A stretch of DNA of 64,000 bases, from NCBI GenBank assembly GCA_003255065.1, contig QAOA01006358.1, positions 213,586 through 277,585 of the forward strand, written 5' to 3'. Shown piece after piece: positions 24,370 to 36,278 of the stretch (positions within the stretch are counted from its first letter, which is position 1; every line of letters begins with the position of its first letter). The position numbers and the translations under genes are program-made. The DNA is from Cercis canadensis (Eukaryota > Streptophyta > Magnoliopsida > Fabales > Fabaceae). The notes under the pieces are model-generated. The model was given only the letters and a program-made list of their open reading frames with translations, did not search any database and was not told the DNA's origin.

Positions 24370-25330
24370 AAATGATCATCTTTTAAATCCAAATGTTCCT
24401 TTCTCTCTGGCTTCTGCCAAGTTGGATATGGTTTAGCAAAATAATGTTTTCAGCAGTGTTACATGCAATATATATAGTTCTCATTGTTGGCTTGTCTTGT
24501 GTTATGAAGTTATTGTATCTTTGTTGATCAGTGTGAAAAATAATGTACTTTTTTTATTTATGAGTTGATCATCATTGCTTAATTTTATTTTTTTTAAGAG
24601 AAAATTACATTCTCCTTCTTTGAAGTTAGGTAAATGACACGGCTCTTTTGCTTTTTTAAAAATATACACACTTTACCATATCAACACAGATTATCAAATT
24701 TTTTTTTTCCTATAATAGATTATCAAATTTAACCTATGACAATTTCCAAATAAATTGAAAAATACGAAGAAATTTGATATATGGTCATGGGAAGCATAAG
24801 TGTTGTAGCACGTATATAAAGTGTTTGAATTATTATGGAATTTAAAACAGATTAAACTTTTAATTTATCTATCATAGAGCCAAACAACCTAATTTTCATA
24901 GCTAATAATATAAATACACTCTCTAATGTCATTATGCAAAACATAACAGTGCCGTCCACAAAGAAAAATAAATGAAGGCACCTATATAATTAGTGTAGAG
25001 TTGCAAAGGCAAGGATTGTACAATTGTCACCCAATAAAAAGCACTAGAGAGGTATGTAAATCCATTACACACTCTCTTAACATTAATAACATCATACATA
25101 TATATATAGGTACAATATTGAGGCCATATGTTTTGCTATAATTCAACATTGTAATTTTTTTTTGGGTTTTTAGCTGCATTCCAACATCAATGTAATAGCT
25201 ATTTAATTTTCTATCAAACAGCTTGTAGTCGAGTGGTATTGAAATTCTCAGGACTTGTGTAGAAAAAAAGAAAAAAAAATCCATTAGATTTGTTCTTCAA
25301 GCCATACATTACATGATGTTTCCTTCACAT
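24370..25330. other. Between the two proline-rich genes; no other gene
   Basis: The part next to 24370 is the 3' UTR of the first gene; similar wording (for example GTGTTATGAAGTTATTGTATC) recurs after the second gene, confirming tandem duplication of the unit. The rest is AT-rich with nothing recognised. Confidence 0.5.
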
Positions 25331-25335
25331 CTCTG

Positions 25336-25347
25336 GCTATATATATA
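25336..25347 (+). promoter_or_regulatory. TATA box of the second proline-rich gene
   Basis: CTATATATATAAGG lies about 100 bp before the ATG at 25442, in a suitable place for a plant core promoter with a leader of about 70 nt. Confidence 0.55.
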
Positions 25348-25441
25348 AGGCCAAGGGCTGCTTTGGCTTCCTACACCAACCAAAGCAAATTCCCCTTTGC
25401 AAATCTTATATCCCCAACTCTTGTTCATTCTGCTTGCAACC

Positions 25442-25723
25442 ATGGCCTCTCACAATTTCTACATCATATTTTTCTTCATGACTCTTCCCTTGTCAAGTAT
25501 GAGTTTGAGCTTAGCAGCTTGCCCACTTCTGCAAACAGCTCCACCTGCAGCACCAACTTTACCAGACCCAACAATTTGCCTACTTTCCCAACTTTTCCTG
25601 GGCTTCCTACCCTTCCTACAATTCCAACACTTCACAACATTCATGATTCATTTAATCCCCACTCTTTCAATTCTTCCCATTTCTCCATTCCTCTCCTCAC
25701 CATCTCCATCCTCTGTCCCATAA
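25442..25723 (+). CDS. Second secreted proline-rich peptide, centre frame-shifted
   Basis: 93 aa. The signal peptide MASHNFYIIFFFM...SLSLAA and the C-terminus SPFLSSPSPSSVP match the upstream paralogue. Between about 25567 and 25640 the paralogue-like reading (NLPTFPTFPGLPTLPTIPTL) is in a different frame, while the annotated frame reads CLLSQLFLGFLPFLQFQHFT. So two opposite indels, one near 25567 and one before about 25650, shift the repeat region out of frame and restore the end. It could be a pseudogene, a sequencing error pair, or a peptide with an altered middle. Secretion is inferred from the signal peptide only; the function is unknown. Confidence 0.6.
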   Translation: MASHNFYIIFFFMTLPLSSMSLSLAACPLLQTAPPAAPTLPDPTICLLSQLFLGFLPFLQFQHFTTFMIHLIPTLSILPISPFLSSPSPSSVP

Positions 25724-25859
25724 AAATTCTCACTTTTTTTCAGCCTGTGTTGTATGGTTTACCACTTAGCAGCATGATGTGCAATATATATGTAAAACTA
25801 ATTCTTGGTTTCATGTATGTTAAGAAGTTATCGTTGTATCTTTGTTGGTTGGTGTGAGA

Positions 25860-26273
25860 AAGCTATGTATTATTTGTTCCAGGTGTTGCTCGGTTTAGGG
25901 GTTTTTAGAGAGAGAGAAAAAAGAAAAAAAAGAGGAACTTAAGTGGGACGCGTGCATTGCACGTGATTATCTCCCTCATATGCACCCGCTCACCTTTGGC
26001 GAAACTTTCCTAATTCCAGGAGGATGAATTGTGAGGGATAGAGGGAGGGAGGGAGGGAGAGAGAGAGCCTGAAACTCCCTGCCCCTACCCATTATGTTCT
26101 GCAGAGCCTGAAACTCAAACTCATCTTCTGATCTCTTCCCCTTGTTCTGTTCAGGTTGGCGTTCTTCTCTCATGTTCAATAGCTCTGATATTCCTCACCG
26201 ATCTTGTTGAGAATGATGGCTTAAGGTATATAAGTATCTGATATCATTTAGCAATTACCATAGGAACAAAGGA
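25860..26273. other. Intergenic, no gene seen
   Basis: It contains a GGGA/GA-rich simple repeat near 26040-26070. The open frame at 25976-26179 is unconvincing. Confidence 0.35.
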
Positions 26274-26420
26274 AATAAGCTCGTATGCTTGATTTTATGG
26301 CAAACTTGGAAAGCAAGGAATGATATTTGTTTTAATGGTGGAACATGGGATGGTTCAAGAGTTGCGGTTCAAGCTTCCAACTTTCATGATGAGGTTTTCA
26401 GGGCTCAGTTAGTTGAGTGA
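26274..26420 (+). pseudogene. LINE-derived RNase H-region fragment
   Basis: Reading from 26274 gives NKLVCLILWQTWKARNDICF then NGGTWDGSRVAVQASNF, ending at a stop at 26418-26420. The phrase WKARNDICFNG is typical of the C-terminal region of plant non-LTR retrotransposons. No start or flanking domains remain. Confidence 0.65.
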
Positions 26421-26486
26421 ATCTTAGTTTCCACATTCTATTCACCAGTCACCAGTTGCAGGTTCTTTTGGAGTCTCACACTTGAA

Positions 26487-26506
26487 TATATATATATATA
26501 TATATT
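26487..26506. repeat. (TA)n microsatellite
   Basis: A run of about ten TA units. Confidence 0.9.
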
Positions 26507-26550
26507 AAAGCCTAGTTTTGTATTATGGATCAATTAAATGCACAATTGTA

Positions 26551-26906
26551 ACCACTAAGGATAAGAGTAAGACTGAATTGGAATGGCATCACTTACATAT
26601 CACTTAACTACAGTATGATAAGGAATTAATTATGGCACACTAATCTATGAAGCACAGACACAGTATTTTGTGTCCTTGATACACTATACATCTTGAACAT
26701 TGATGCGACACATATCCAACATGTGTATAGACGTGTACGAATTAAAAAAAAAAAAAANAAAAAAGCTGTTTGGCTAACACACAGCTCAAACATGCGACTG
26801 ACACTGCTCAAACAGAACTTAACCACTAAGGATAAGACACTCAATTGGAATGACATCACTTACATATCACTTAACTACAAGGAAATAATTATTGCACACT
26901 AATTAG
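26551..26906. repeat. Direct repeat of about 90 bp either side of a poly-A/N
   Basis: AACCACTAAGGATAAGA starts both copies (about 26551-26644 and 26820-26906), and both contain CATCACTTACATATCACTTA and GCACACTAAT. They are about 85% similar by eye. A single N at 26758 inside a poly-A run lies between them. This may be an assembly seam or an old duplication. Confidence 0.65.
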
Positions 26907-27427
26907 TCTCACACTAATGATACCTTTTATTAGAAATTACCGGATTAGAAACAAATTAGTGTGTGCTTTGACACCTACTGCAAAACACCACCTGCTATAC
27001 CATACAACAGTTCATAGGCATTGTCTTAAGCTTAAACAGAGGATGATAGACAAAATACAGATAAAAATCAGCATAATAACTCTGAAGTAACAAACTGAAT
27101 CGGCCACTCTTGAGTTCCATAACAAGTCATTCAGGTTTCCTGCTTATATACAAAATTGTACACAAGCCTGCTAGAATATTTTGATAGTCAGTTGTATCCT
27201 ACAATATTAAACCTTCATATCTGTTATCAACACCTTCACTAGAACATGTATTAATACTTGACATCAGTGTAGATTCTGTGCAATTGGTAAACATGGTACA
27301 CCAGAAACTTCAGGCAGGATTGATTCAAAGGGTAGATCACAGGAGTATAATTTTATGTTTTATTGAAAAGTAAATCACGGCATATAATGTGGAAGTATGC
27401 TATAGGGCAAGTGGCAGTTCAACTAAA

Positions 27428-30400
27428 TCAGTTCTTGTGTTGTAGCCTCCCACTTTCGGCACCAGCGTAAGGATCAATAATGACATTTATAACAGCTGGT
27501 TTTTGCGAAGAGAAGGTTTCCGAAAGAGCAGACTTGAGTTCTTCAGGAGTCCCAACAAGATAACCTTTTCCCCCAAAAGCTTCAATCAAAATATGGTATC
27601 CTGCACTTGGGACAAAAGAAGTGGGGGCAGGATCATCTTTGTAAGGTCCATTTACCTCTTCAGGACTTCTACGGTCGCCACCATATACACCACCATTGTT
27701 GAAGACAATCACAACAATAGGCAACTGGTACCGAACCAATGTCTGGAATAAAAGGAAAATGAGCACTTGAATGGCTTTCAGAAATACAATCTATAAATGC
27801 GTATATAGTATCTTTTCTTTCAGATAGAAAATGTATCTAGGGTTCTTAATCATTTCTAAAGTTAAACTCCAAAATAAATAGTTTTCAGCCCTTCACAAAT
27901 TGAATCAAAAGTTGTTTAGACAAGACAAATCTATTTGGATCAATTAAAATCAGCAAACAACTCTATTCTTAACTAACAGACATTTTATTTCCCTAGTCTA
28001 AGACTAGGTTGAGATATAATCTTCAAAAGTCTTGGGAAAAGCAAGGCCCAGATAGACGCATTAATTATCTGACCTCCACAAAAGACAAGAGAAGTTCAAA
28101 GGGCAGATGAGCAAACCAAGTAACTATGTTCTCCATTACAGAACCTCAGACCTGAAGGGCAGAGACACTTATTCGAGAATGAAGATACACAAACAATGAA
28201 AATATACCCATTAACTTCAGAAACAAATGCATTAATTATAAGTTTGACTGGTAAGCTGATGGAAAATTAATAGGAGATACCGTTAATTGGGAACAAATGG
28301 ACAAGAATGCAAAGAGTCTTTTATCTGTTTAGGTCACTTAAGAGATGCACTGTTTTCTAGAACTCAATCACTGTACTTCAGTTTTCTTTTTTTGTTTTTT
28401 TAGCAGCATGTTTGGACTATAAATATATTTCAAGTTTTGATTTTTCTCCAACTCGACTATATAGATTTCTTAAATTACACTTTACTTATATAAAAATATA
28501 TATAACAAACCAAATACAAAGTTCAAGCCTACCACGTCCCAAAATAACATACCAAGTATACCCCCAACACACCACATATTTGCCCACATCCCCGTCCCCA
28601 TACCCGTACCACGAACAGAAACATACCACGTTTCTGGTAACTATGATCTGGTCTAATTGTTGTTAAACAAGCCAACAAGACCAATTTTACAAAAATCTGT
28701 ACTAGAGACAAACAAGATTAATAGGAGTATTTCTAATCAAAGGTAAGGTGACCGTCCCGCAATATCTTATTACACTCATTGCATAGGCCAGCCATAAAAT
28801 GAAGAATCTAACATTGATGCACCCACAATAATAATTGAAGCTAAAGTTATCTCACAGGAAAGAAAGAAAGAAAGAAAGAAATGAAAATTGAATAACGGGG
28901 AAGAAAAAGAACAAAAAGAAATTGAACACTACATGACTACAAATTTGACTGTGGAATCGCTAGCAATATGCAAAGGAAGTTCCTATCTGTATAGCATCAT
29001 AGGAATTGCATCGTTGTAAGAGCTAACATGAAAGCAAAGAAATTTCTTGAAGGAAGATCCAATGATAATAAAAACATTTAAATATTTTCTCTTTAAAGAA
29101 GGCTCGCTATAGAGCAGCGAAATTTCTGCCAGCTCCAGTAATTCATGAGTATAGAATTGAAATCAAAGGACAAACAAGTTGAAAAAGAAAATCTGGTGAT
29201 ATACTCTCTGAACGTTCAACCATCAGATTATCCAAATACTAAAGCTGAGACTCATCGAAATCTTTTCCCTTGGCACAAGTATCAGACCTACTTCTCATGG
29301 CCTAGAACCCAATGTGAAATCAAGTGATTAAAAATTAGTCACATGACATACAAAATGTTTGACATAACAAAGACTATGTTCATTAACAGAAATCACCAGA
29401 AAAAGAAAAAATAATCTTAAGATGGCCGTTTATAAGTAAAATGATTAATGCTAAAATGCTACCGCTAAAAAACTTGTAACAATAAGTAAAAAATAAAATA
29501 AAAAGATGCCAGCATCACATAAATTTCTAAATCACTCAGAGCATAAACCATTGATAAAAAGGGTTGTTGCATGAGTTCCCTCCCTTTCAGTAAATTTTCC
29601 CTTTGCAAGATGACACTGTTAAATGCATTCTAGCATTAACTAATAAGCCTAGAATCTAATTGTTCTTTGTCCTTTGGGCTGCAGGACACAGAATGGTTCT
29701 CCTACTACTGGCGAATCTATAACCTACAGAAGAAGCTCTAACCATATCTATCCATAAAAGAAAAAGCATGTCATCATCGACTAGAATTCAGACAAACACC
29801 CCCAAATAAAAGGGAGAAAGAAGCAAAAAAAGTTTAGAATTTATAGCAGAAAACTAGTTGATTAGAAAATCATGGGCATAAGTTTTGATTATACCTCAAC
29901 TTCAATTGCACTGAACCCAAATCCAGAATCCCCTTCAACTGCAACTACAAGCCGACCCGGAGAAGCTACCGAGGCTGCAATGCAGTAACCTAGACCAACC
30001 CCCATCGTCCCCCATGTCCCTGCATCTAACCTGGTCCTTGGCTCCGTCTGAATCAACACAGACCTACCCACATCCATTGTGTTTGCACCTTCTGAAACCA
30101 CAATTGGAGCAGGGCTACCATATGCTAAAATGGCATCCCTTATAATTTTCATTGGTGTCAAAAAATTGAACGGCACAATTTCCTTCGCTAACTGAACCTC
30201 CATCTTTGACACATTCTCCTTAGCCTTGTTGGATATAGCTTCAACCCATGGGTGAGACTTCGCCAAACAAAAAGGGTCATCCTTAATCTCTCTATTTATG
30301 ATTTCCAAAACCTCTTTAGCATCTCCAACCAAACCCAGATGCGGTTTTCTGAGCTTAATTTCTTTCTCACTTATATCCACCAAGATAAATTTGACATCCT

Positions 30401-31280
30401 TGGACCACTTTGGTGGCTCCCCAAAATGCAGCAACCAATTCAACCTTGCCCCAACTACAAGTGCAACATCGCACTTACCAATGGCCAGTGATCTAGCTGC
30501 AGTTGCTGCAAGCTCATGGGAATCGGGTAACAACCCTTTCCCCATGGGAGTAGGTAGAAATGGAATTCCAGTACTCTCGACTAGTTTCCTCAAAGCACCT
30601 TCAGCTCGAGCATATGCTGCTCCTTTTCCGAACACAATCAAAGGCCTCTCAGCATGTCTAAGCAGCGAAACCGCTTCCTCAATCTTCGAACTTTGAATTC
30701 TCGGGATTTCTTCTCTATTCCTTTCCTTCTCCGCCTCCAGCAGCAGCTTCTCAGCTTCAGACTCGGTAACCTTCTGGTGCAGTACATCGGAAGGAATATC
30801 CAAGTAGCACCCGCCGGGTCGACCCGAAATGGCCCGATCAAGAACTTGAGCAACACAATTGGGAATTTCCCTGATATTCTTGGCCTTTACGGAGAACTTG
30901 GAAAAGGGTTTCACGGCTTCAATCTGATCAAGCTCTTGAAAATCGCCACGACCGAAATCCTTCTGGTCACAGGAGCCAGAGATCATGATCATTGGCCAAG
31001 CATTAGCCATGGCGTTGGAAAGACCAGCGAGTCCATGAACACATCCGGGACCCGAGACTGTGAGAAGAACTCCGGGGCGGCCGGTGAGGTAGCCGTAAGC
31101 GGAGGCGGCGTACCCAGCCGACTGCTCATTGTGAAAAGCGAGAAATCGAACACCCAGAGACACAGCGCGGTTCGCAAGCGAGGTTACTGGGATACCCACA
31201 ACGCCGAACATATGCAAGACGCCGAATTTAGCGAGGGACTTGGCTGCGAGCACGTTGCCATCGATCACTTGTTCCCCCAT
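27428..31280 (-). CDS. 2-hydroxyacyl-CoA lyase / oxalyl-CoA decarboxylase, two exons
   Basis: Exon 1 is 29895-31280 (462 codons) and exon 2 is 27428-27742. The intron of about 2.15 kb has a GTATAA donor and a TTCCAG acceptor in phase 0. The product is 566 aa, close to the plant family length. It is a thiamine-diphosphate enzyme that cleaves 2-hydroxyacyl-CoA to formyl-CoA plus an aldehyde, or decarboxylates oxalyl-CoA. Visible are the N-terminal PYR domain with catalytic Glu52 in FHNEQSAGYAASAYGYLTG, a central domain, and the C-terminal PP domain with GDSGFGF (from residue 450) to FNNGGVYGG (NN at 477-478), the GDx...NN cofactor motif. It resembles Arabidopsis At5g17380. The C-terminus HKN is not a canonical PTS1. 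A TATA-like TATAAAAT lies on the minus strand near 31375. The intron carries an AAAG microsatellite at 28857-28880. Confidence 0.93.
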
Positions 31281-31459
31281 TGAAGCTGTGCTCGAGCTTG
31301 CGCTGATAGGGAGTGAGGTGTAAAGAGAAGAAGGAATATTTGGGTGTGGCTTTCTGTGAAGTTGGTTTGGGATTTTATATTTTGAGCATGATTTACTGTT
31401 ATGACGATTTTGTCCCTAGAAAGTTCAAATGAACTGGGGTAAGAAGTAAGGACCAAGAA

Positions 31460-31724
31460 GGTATCGTCCGGGTTAGGTGACGGCTTTGGTTGTGAAATGA
31501 CATTTTAGGGCTTGGATGAAGCGAAATTGTTTTGGGATTTTAGTGACGCGTCGTTGAACTATGTATGGGTCAGGCTCGACCTAAAATGTTGCTAACCACT
31601 ACGGCATGCGAGTCTTTTAGAGTAAGACAAGTCAGATCGTAGTAAGCACTAAGCACGAGCAGTTGACGAATTTTTCAAATATTATCACGAGATTGATATT
31701 TTTATTGGACACTATCCCACTCTT
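31460..31724. other. Upstream of the lyase gene; nothing distinct seen
   Basis: Moderate-GC sequence that would be the distal promoter of the lyase. No gene. Confidence 0.3.
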
Positions 31725-32040
31725 TATCGGAGGGGTGAGATTTACCCATTGATATTAATGTAAATATTTTAAAAAAAATTAAATCATCCTAAGTTAAGAC
31801 AATTAAATCTTTGTAAAACTTTATAAATGACATTATATAAAAAAAATGTGTGAAGAAGTAATTGTTTTCAAGTATATTTTTTGGCATATTTTTCCTATGT
31901 CATGTCATTTATGAAATTTGCAAAGAATTAATTATTTTAAAACATAATGGGTAATTCAATTTTTTAAAATATTCGTAATGACACTAAAATTACATTGTAA
32001 GTTCTATTAGATTAGTGTTACCCTCCCTGAGAAGGGTTAG
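31725..32040. repeat. MITE family B, copy 3
   Basis: It contains TTTTAAAATATTCGTAATGA followed by CACTAAAATTACATTG and GTTCTATTAG, and ends near TAGTGTTACCCTCC, matching the right arm of the family; the left arm (GAGGGGTGAGATTTACCC) is diverged. Confidence 0.55.
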
Positions 32041-32084
32041 CTTAGCGCCTCCATATTATTATAGTCATGGTAAGCACTAAGTTA

Positions 32085-32171
32085 TCTCTTTTAAAGGGGT
32101 AGCACTATCCATTTCTCTTTGGAAAAGNTCTCTTTTAGAGGGGTAGCACTATCCATTTCTCTTTGGAAAAG
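32085..32171. repeat. 43-bp direct duplication across a single N
   Basis: 32085-32127 and 32129-32171 are the same 43-bp sequence with one mismatch (TTTTAAAGGGG versus TTTTAGAGGGG), separated only by the N at 32128. Confidence 0.9.
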
Positions 32172-32490
32172 ATTATGGGTGAGTTTCAATAAGACTCAAA
32201 TTTGATTTTCGTATCATTACAAAGATATTAGAAAATCAAATCACCTAATGTCATCCAAATATCAAAATAATTGAAAATTTTAAATTTAACATGGTTAAAA
32301 AAAGTATCAAATTTTGAATATGTTTTTTGACATATTTTTTTTTTATATCATGTCGTTTATGTATTTTATAGAGAACTAATTATTCTAGAACATATTATAT
32401 GAACCTATTTATCAAGATCTTCGTAATAACACTAAAATCACTAATGAGTTCTACTCAAATCACTCAATTAGAGATGGAGGTAGCATTATC
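32140..32490. repeat. MITE family B, copy 4
   Basis: The left arm GGGTAGCACTATCCATTTC and GTTTCAATAAGACTCAAAT is mirrored by the right arm GAGTTCTACTCAAATCACTC and GATGGAGGTAGCATTATC. The middle contains the signature TCGTATCATTACAAAGATAT and its inverted partner ATCTTCGTAATAACACT. Confidence 0.6.
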
Positions 32491-32499
32491 ATCTCTAAG

Positions 32500-33262
32500 A
32501 AATAGTAGCTTAATGTTCACCAATAATCATTTATTGAATTTTAGTACTGAAAATTGGATATATAATTCTATGAAGGAACATGATTGGGTAATGTTGTACT
32601 ATCTATAAGAGCACGTGCGGTTTTGTGCCAAGAAGACAAGGTGTGGATAAAGTTGTTATTGCTCAATAAGTTGTTTATTGTATGAGAAATAGGAAATGAA
32701 GGAAGGACGTCGTGGCTATCAAAATTGACATAAACAAGCCATGTGACAAATTAAAATGGGTCAAATTGCAAATCAACAAATATAATACGCCTGGCAATGC
32801 CAAACAGTGTTCTAATAAAACCTTACTAAATCAAGTGAATTCTTGCAATAAAATGTTTCAAATACACTTAAGTTATAGAATTTATTTACACACAAAAAAA
32901 TGTAGGAATGAGTTAGGGTACGTCTAAATCAAATCCATGACTCAAGTGTGATGTTTTACTATGGAATTCTAACGACCTCAAACCCAAGTAATTGAGCTAG
33001 GAGTTCAACTTTCTCGATTAATTGACTTAGATTATATATTTTTAAAATTTATTTATCTTAATACTCTAATTTTAAACTTATTTATTTGAATACCCTAATT
33101 TTAAATATTTTAATTTTTTTTTTAGCAAAATAGGTGACTACACAAATAGGGGATGCCAATGGTATCACCCACAAATAACTTAACATCTGTTTTGGGCCAT
33201 GTATCTTTGCCAACAATTTAACTTTCACGTGGAGGTGGTAGATCCAAAGAACTTTATAATTA
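32500..33262. other. Intergenic, no gene seen
   Basis: Open frames at 32399-32608 and 32712-32927 lack family features. The sequence is AT-rich and unremarkable. Confidence 0.35.
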
Positions 33263-34076
33263 TTAGGCTTATTGGCAATTTTGGTCTCTCTGTTTTATCG
33301 ATTCCTACGAGTCAATCTCCCATTTTTAAAAGTGAACAAGTTAATTCTCGTGTTTTATTAAGTTTGATAGTTTTAGCCTTTCTGTTAGTCAACCTAACAA
33401 TATGTTGACGTAGCATAGAGAAATTTTCTTTTTATTGTTATCATGCTGATGTGGCACAAAAAAAGTAATTTTTAAATGTTAAATAATTATTTAAGTATAA
33501 TTAAGTCATAATTAACAAAAAAAATGAGTTTTTTTTTTATTGTTAAATAACCATTTTAGATTTTTTTTCATAAAATTCAAGCAAATAAAAAAAATTCAAA
33601 TTTTTGCATAAAGTTCAAACAATCAAAAAAATATGAGATTAGATAATCTTATATGAATTTTTTTTGTAGAATCTCTTATGGACTTAATCTGAAAAAATAT
33701 ATATTTTTTTTAACATGTCTTACTTGATTTGAATTTTTTTTATTTGTTTGAATTTTATAAAAAAAATCTAAAATAGTTATTTAACAATAAAAACACTTAT
33801 TTTTTCTATTAATTATGACTTAATTATACTTAAATAGTTATTTAATATTTAAAAATTACTTTCTCTATGCTACATCAACATGATAACAATAAAGAAAAAA
33901 CTAATTTATCTATTTCATGTCACTATGCCGCTAGGTTGACTGTTTGGTTGACTAACAGGAGGATTAAAACTGTCAAACTCAATAAAACACAAAAATTATA
34001 TCGTTCACTTTTAAAAATGAGGACTAACTTGTAGGAATCGGTAAAACAAATAAACTAAAACTGTCAATAAGCCTAA
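33263..34076. mobile_element. 814-bp foldback element
   Basis: Nearly the whole segment is one inverted repeat. The left arm starts TTAGGCTTATTGGCAATTTT and the right arm ends AAACTGTCAATAAGCCTAA. Further pairs match inward (left GATTCCTACGAGTCAATC with right ACTTGTAGGAATCGG; left TAGCCTTTCTGTTAGTCAAC with right GTTGACTAACAGGAGG; left TAAGTCATAATTAAC with right TTAATTATGACTTA). The arms are about 380-400 bp with only a short AT-rich loop. The target duplication is unclear (TTATAATTA versus TTATAAATT). It has no coding sequence. Confidence 0.8.
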
Positions 34077-34198
34077 TTATAAATTCTCCTTAGCATCTCA
34101 GTTTGATTTGTAGAAAGCTTTTGGTTCTTTTAACCATACTAGGCACTAATGGGGAAGCTACACACTCTCTTAAAGCTAAGGTTTCAATTGCATGCGAA

Positions 34199-34580
34199 TA
34201 GAGATGACAATTTGACCCATACCCAATAGGGCTCTACTATTTTTACTCGGTCGGATACAAGTATAGGAAAAAAAAAAATGGGTATGAGATAAGAATGAGG
34301 ATTTAAATAGGTAATTTTATGGGGGGCCAGTGATGGAGAAGGCAATACGCATTCAGCCTTGCCCCATATTGTATATATATATATATATACATTACATAAA
34401 AAAAAAATCTCATTCCCAAAATCATGGTTGTATGGGTAAATGGGACAAGGCATGAGGCAAACAGGAATTTAATGGAGTAGGAATGAGGCTGTTGAAAAAT
34501 CCTTGACCAGGGATGGGGCATGGGAATATCCTTCAGGGACGGGGACAGAAAGTGCCTGCCCCGCCCCATTGCCATCCCTA
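34199..34580. mobile_element. hAT-type MITE, 382 bp, 8-bp target duplication
   Basis: The ends are TAGAGATGACAATTTGACCC and CCGCCCCATTGCCATCCCTA, an inverted pair. The flanks are CATGCGAA (34191-34198) and CATGCGGA (34581-34588), matching at 7 of 8, the duplication length made by hAT transposases. The right end matches the GGGATGGCAATGGGGCGGGG at 45539-45558. A (TA)n run lies at about 34372-34389. Confidence 0.75.
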
Positions 34581-35024
34581 CATGCGGATGAAATCATGAC
34601 TAATTGAATAGGGCCTATTTGATTATTATTATAATAATAATAATTATTATTTTGTTTTTGTGCTTTTGTCCATCCTTGGTGCTTTAAAGAAGAGTTATGG
34701 TGCATGGTGAGTTTTCGAAATTAGATAGAAAAATAAGAAGGGTGACACCAACAGGTCACACCATATTTTTAAAAATTATTAAAATATTTTAAATTAGAGT
34801 ATTCAAGTAATTTTTTTGCTAACCTACCTCACCCAAATGGGTAGGGTAAGAAGGAATAAGCATTTTATTAGAAGTTTGAAGCAGAATAAACTTATGATTT
34901 TGGTATCACAGCAAAAATATCGAAAAACTGAATCATTCTGTATATGTCAAAGCAGTTACTTTCTTATAAAATGTATAAATACAGCAATACAAAAAACATA
35001 TAAAAAAATATATAATATTTTGTT

Positions 35025-35234
35025 GGAGGTTTCTTAGATACTTTTAGTATTTATGTAGTATGTCATACTACATAGAAATAACCAATAAATGAATGACATG
35101 TGTACAAATTAACTATTTTTAAATTTGTTTAAAAAATCAAATAAATTATATTTTATATATAATAAAATATGAAAATTATATATGCTTGTCACATCAGTGT
35201 AGTATGACATACTTACGTTATATCATAGAATCCC
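35025..35234 (+). repeat. MITE family A, best-preserved forward copy
   Basis: It starts GGAGGTTTCTTAGATACTTT and ends TATATCATAGAATCC. The subterminal inverted pair GTAGTATGTCATACTA / TAGTATGACATACTTACG is clear. Upstream sequence at about 34895-35010 and downstream at about 35240-35420 look like pieces of MITE family B, so this copy may have inserted into one. Confidence 0.75.
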
Positions 35235-35449
35235 CGTATTTTGTTTTGACTCTGTTAAATTTAAATTCAATTAACAATTTGAGAATGTGACCTATATTAG
35301 ATGATTCAATTTTTTAAAATCTTCATAATGATATCAAAATTAAAAATTAGTTTTCCTTTAAACTCTCAATAATTTTTTTTTTGTTTTTACCCCACCCATA
35401 TGGGTGAGGTAGGATAGAGTCCACCTTCAAGTAAATAAGTTCGAAACTA

Positions 35450-36278
35450 AGGTATTAAGATAAATAAATTTAAAAAATATATTATTTAGGTCAATTACCC
35501 CAACTTTCTTGTTACTAAACCAAGCACTCATTAGCAATATTAGTGCTTCAATTCATTTGCAAACACACTCTTAATTCTTATACTTTTAACGTTATAATTT
35601 TTTTTTTGTTTCTTTTATTCTTTTGATGACAAAAAATTTAATAGTCACAAAAGTTACTCTAACTCCAAAGCAAATATATCATAAGTAAAAAATATCTACC
35701 AACAAACACTTGATGTATCTTGTCATAAGAAAACTTGGGATCTGTTTGTTTGTGTTTTGTGTTTTCTATTTTCAAAACTTGTACTAAGAAGTAGAGTTAG
35801 AGCACAACGTTTAAAACATAAAACACAAAAACACTTACTTGGTTGCAAAAAAACTCCCAAATCTGTTTCTGGTACCCAAACCCTCCAATTCCTCTCTGAA
35901 TACTTCAATCCACATGTTCTTTAGCATTGTTGCCTCACCTCCACACTTGAATCCTCTCTTGCGGAGGTTTTTGACTGTCAAAACTACTGCTTCGTCGTGC
36001 TCTGGCTTTTCATGTCATCGTGCTCTTCTGAAGGTTGCAGAGGTTACCTTGTGGTCCTTGTCAACGGGTCGTGCAGCTCATGCTCTTATGGAGGTTCTCC
36101 AACTTGCGGGTTGCCATTGTATACTTGTTGAAGCCGAATGTGAACGTGAGAAAGAAGAAGGAAGCTATCATGGAGAAAGAAGGAGAAGGTTACCATAATT
36201 ATGAGAGTGACATCAATTAAGCTGCATAATTACGGCTCTTTCACCTTAATAACGAAGTTTACACAATAAAATATTAAA
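35450..36278. other. Intergenic, no gene recognised
   Basis: The open frame at 35839-36198 (119 aa, Leu/Cys/His-mixed) matches nothing I recognise and has no promoter or splice support. A GC-richer patch at 35990-36200 could be an old gene fragment. Confidence 0.35.

Noticed and set aside
35839..36198. 119-codon open frame
   Set aside because: The predicted protein resembles nothing I know; possibly an old fragment, but not supportable as a gene.
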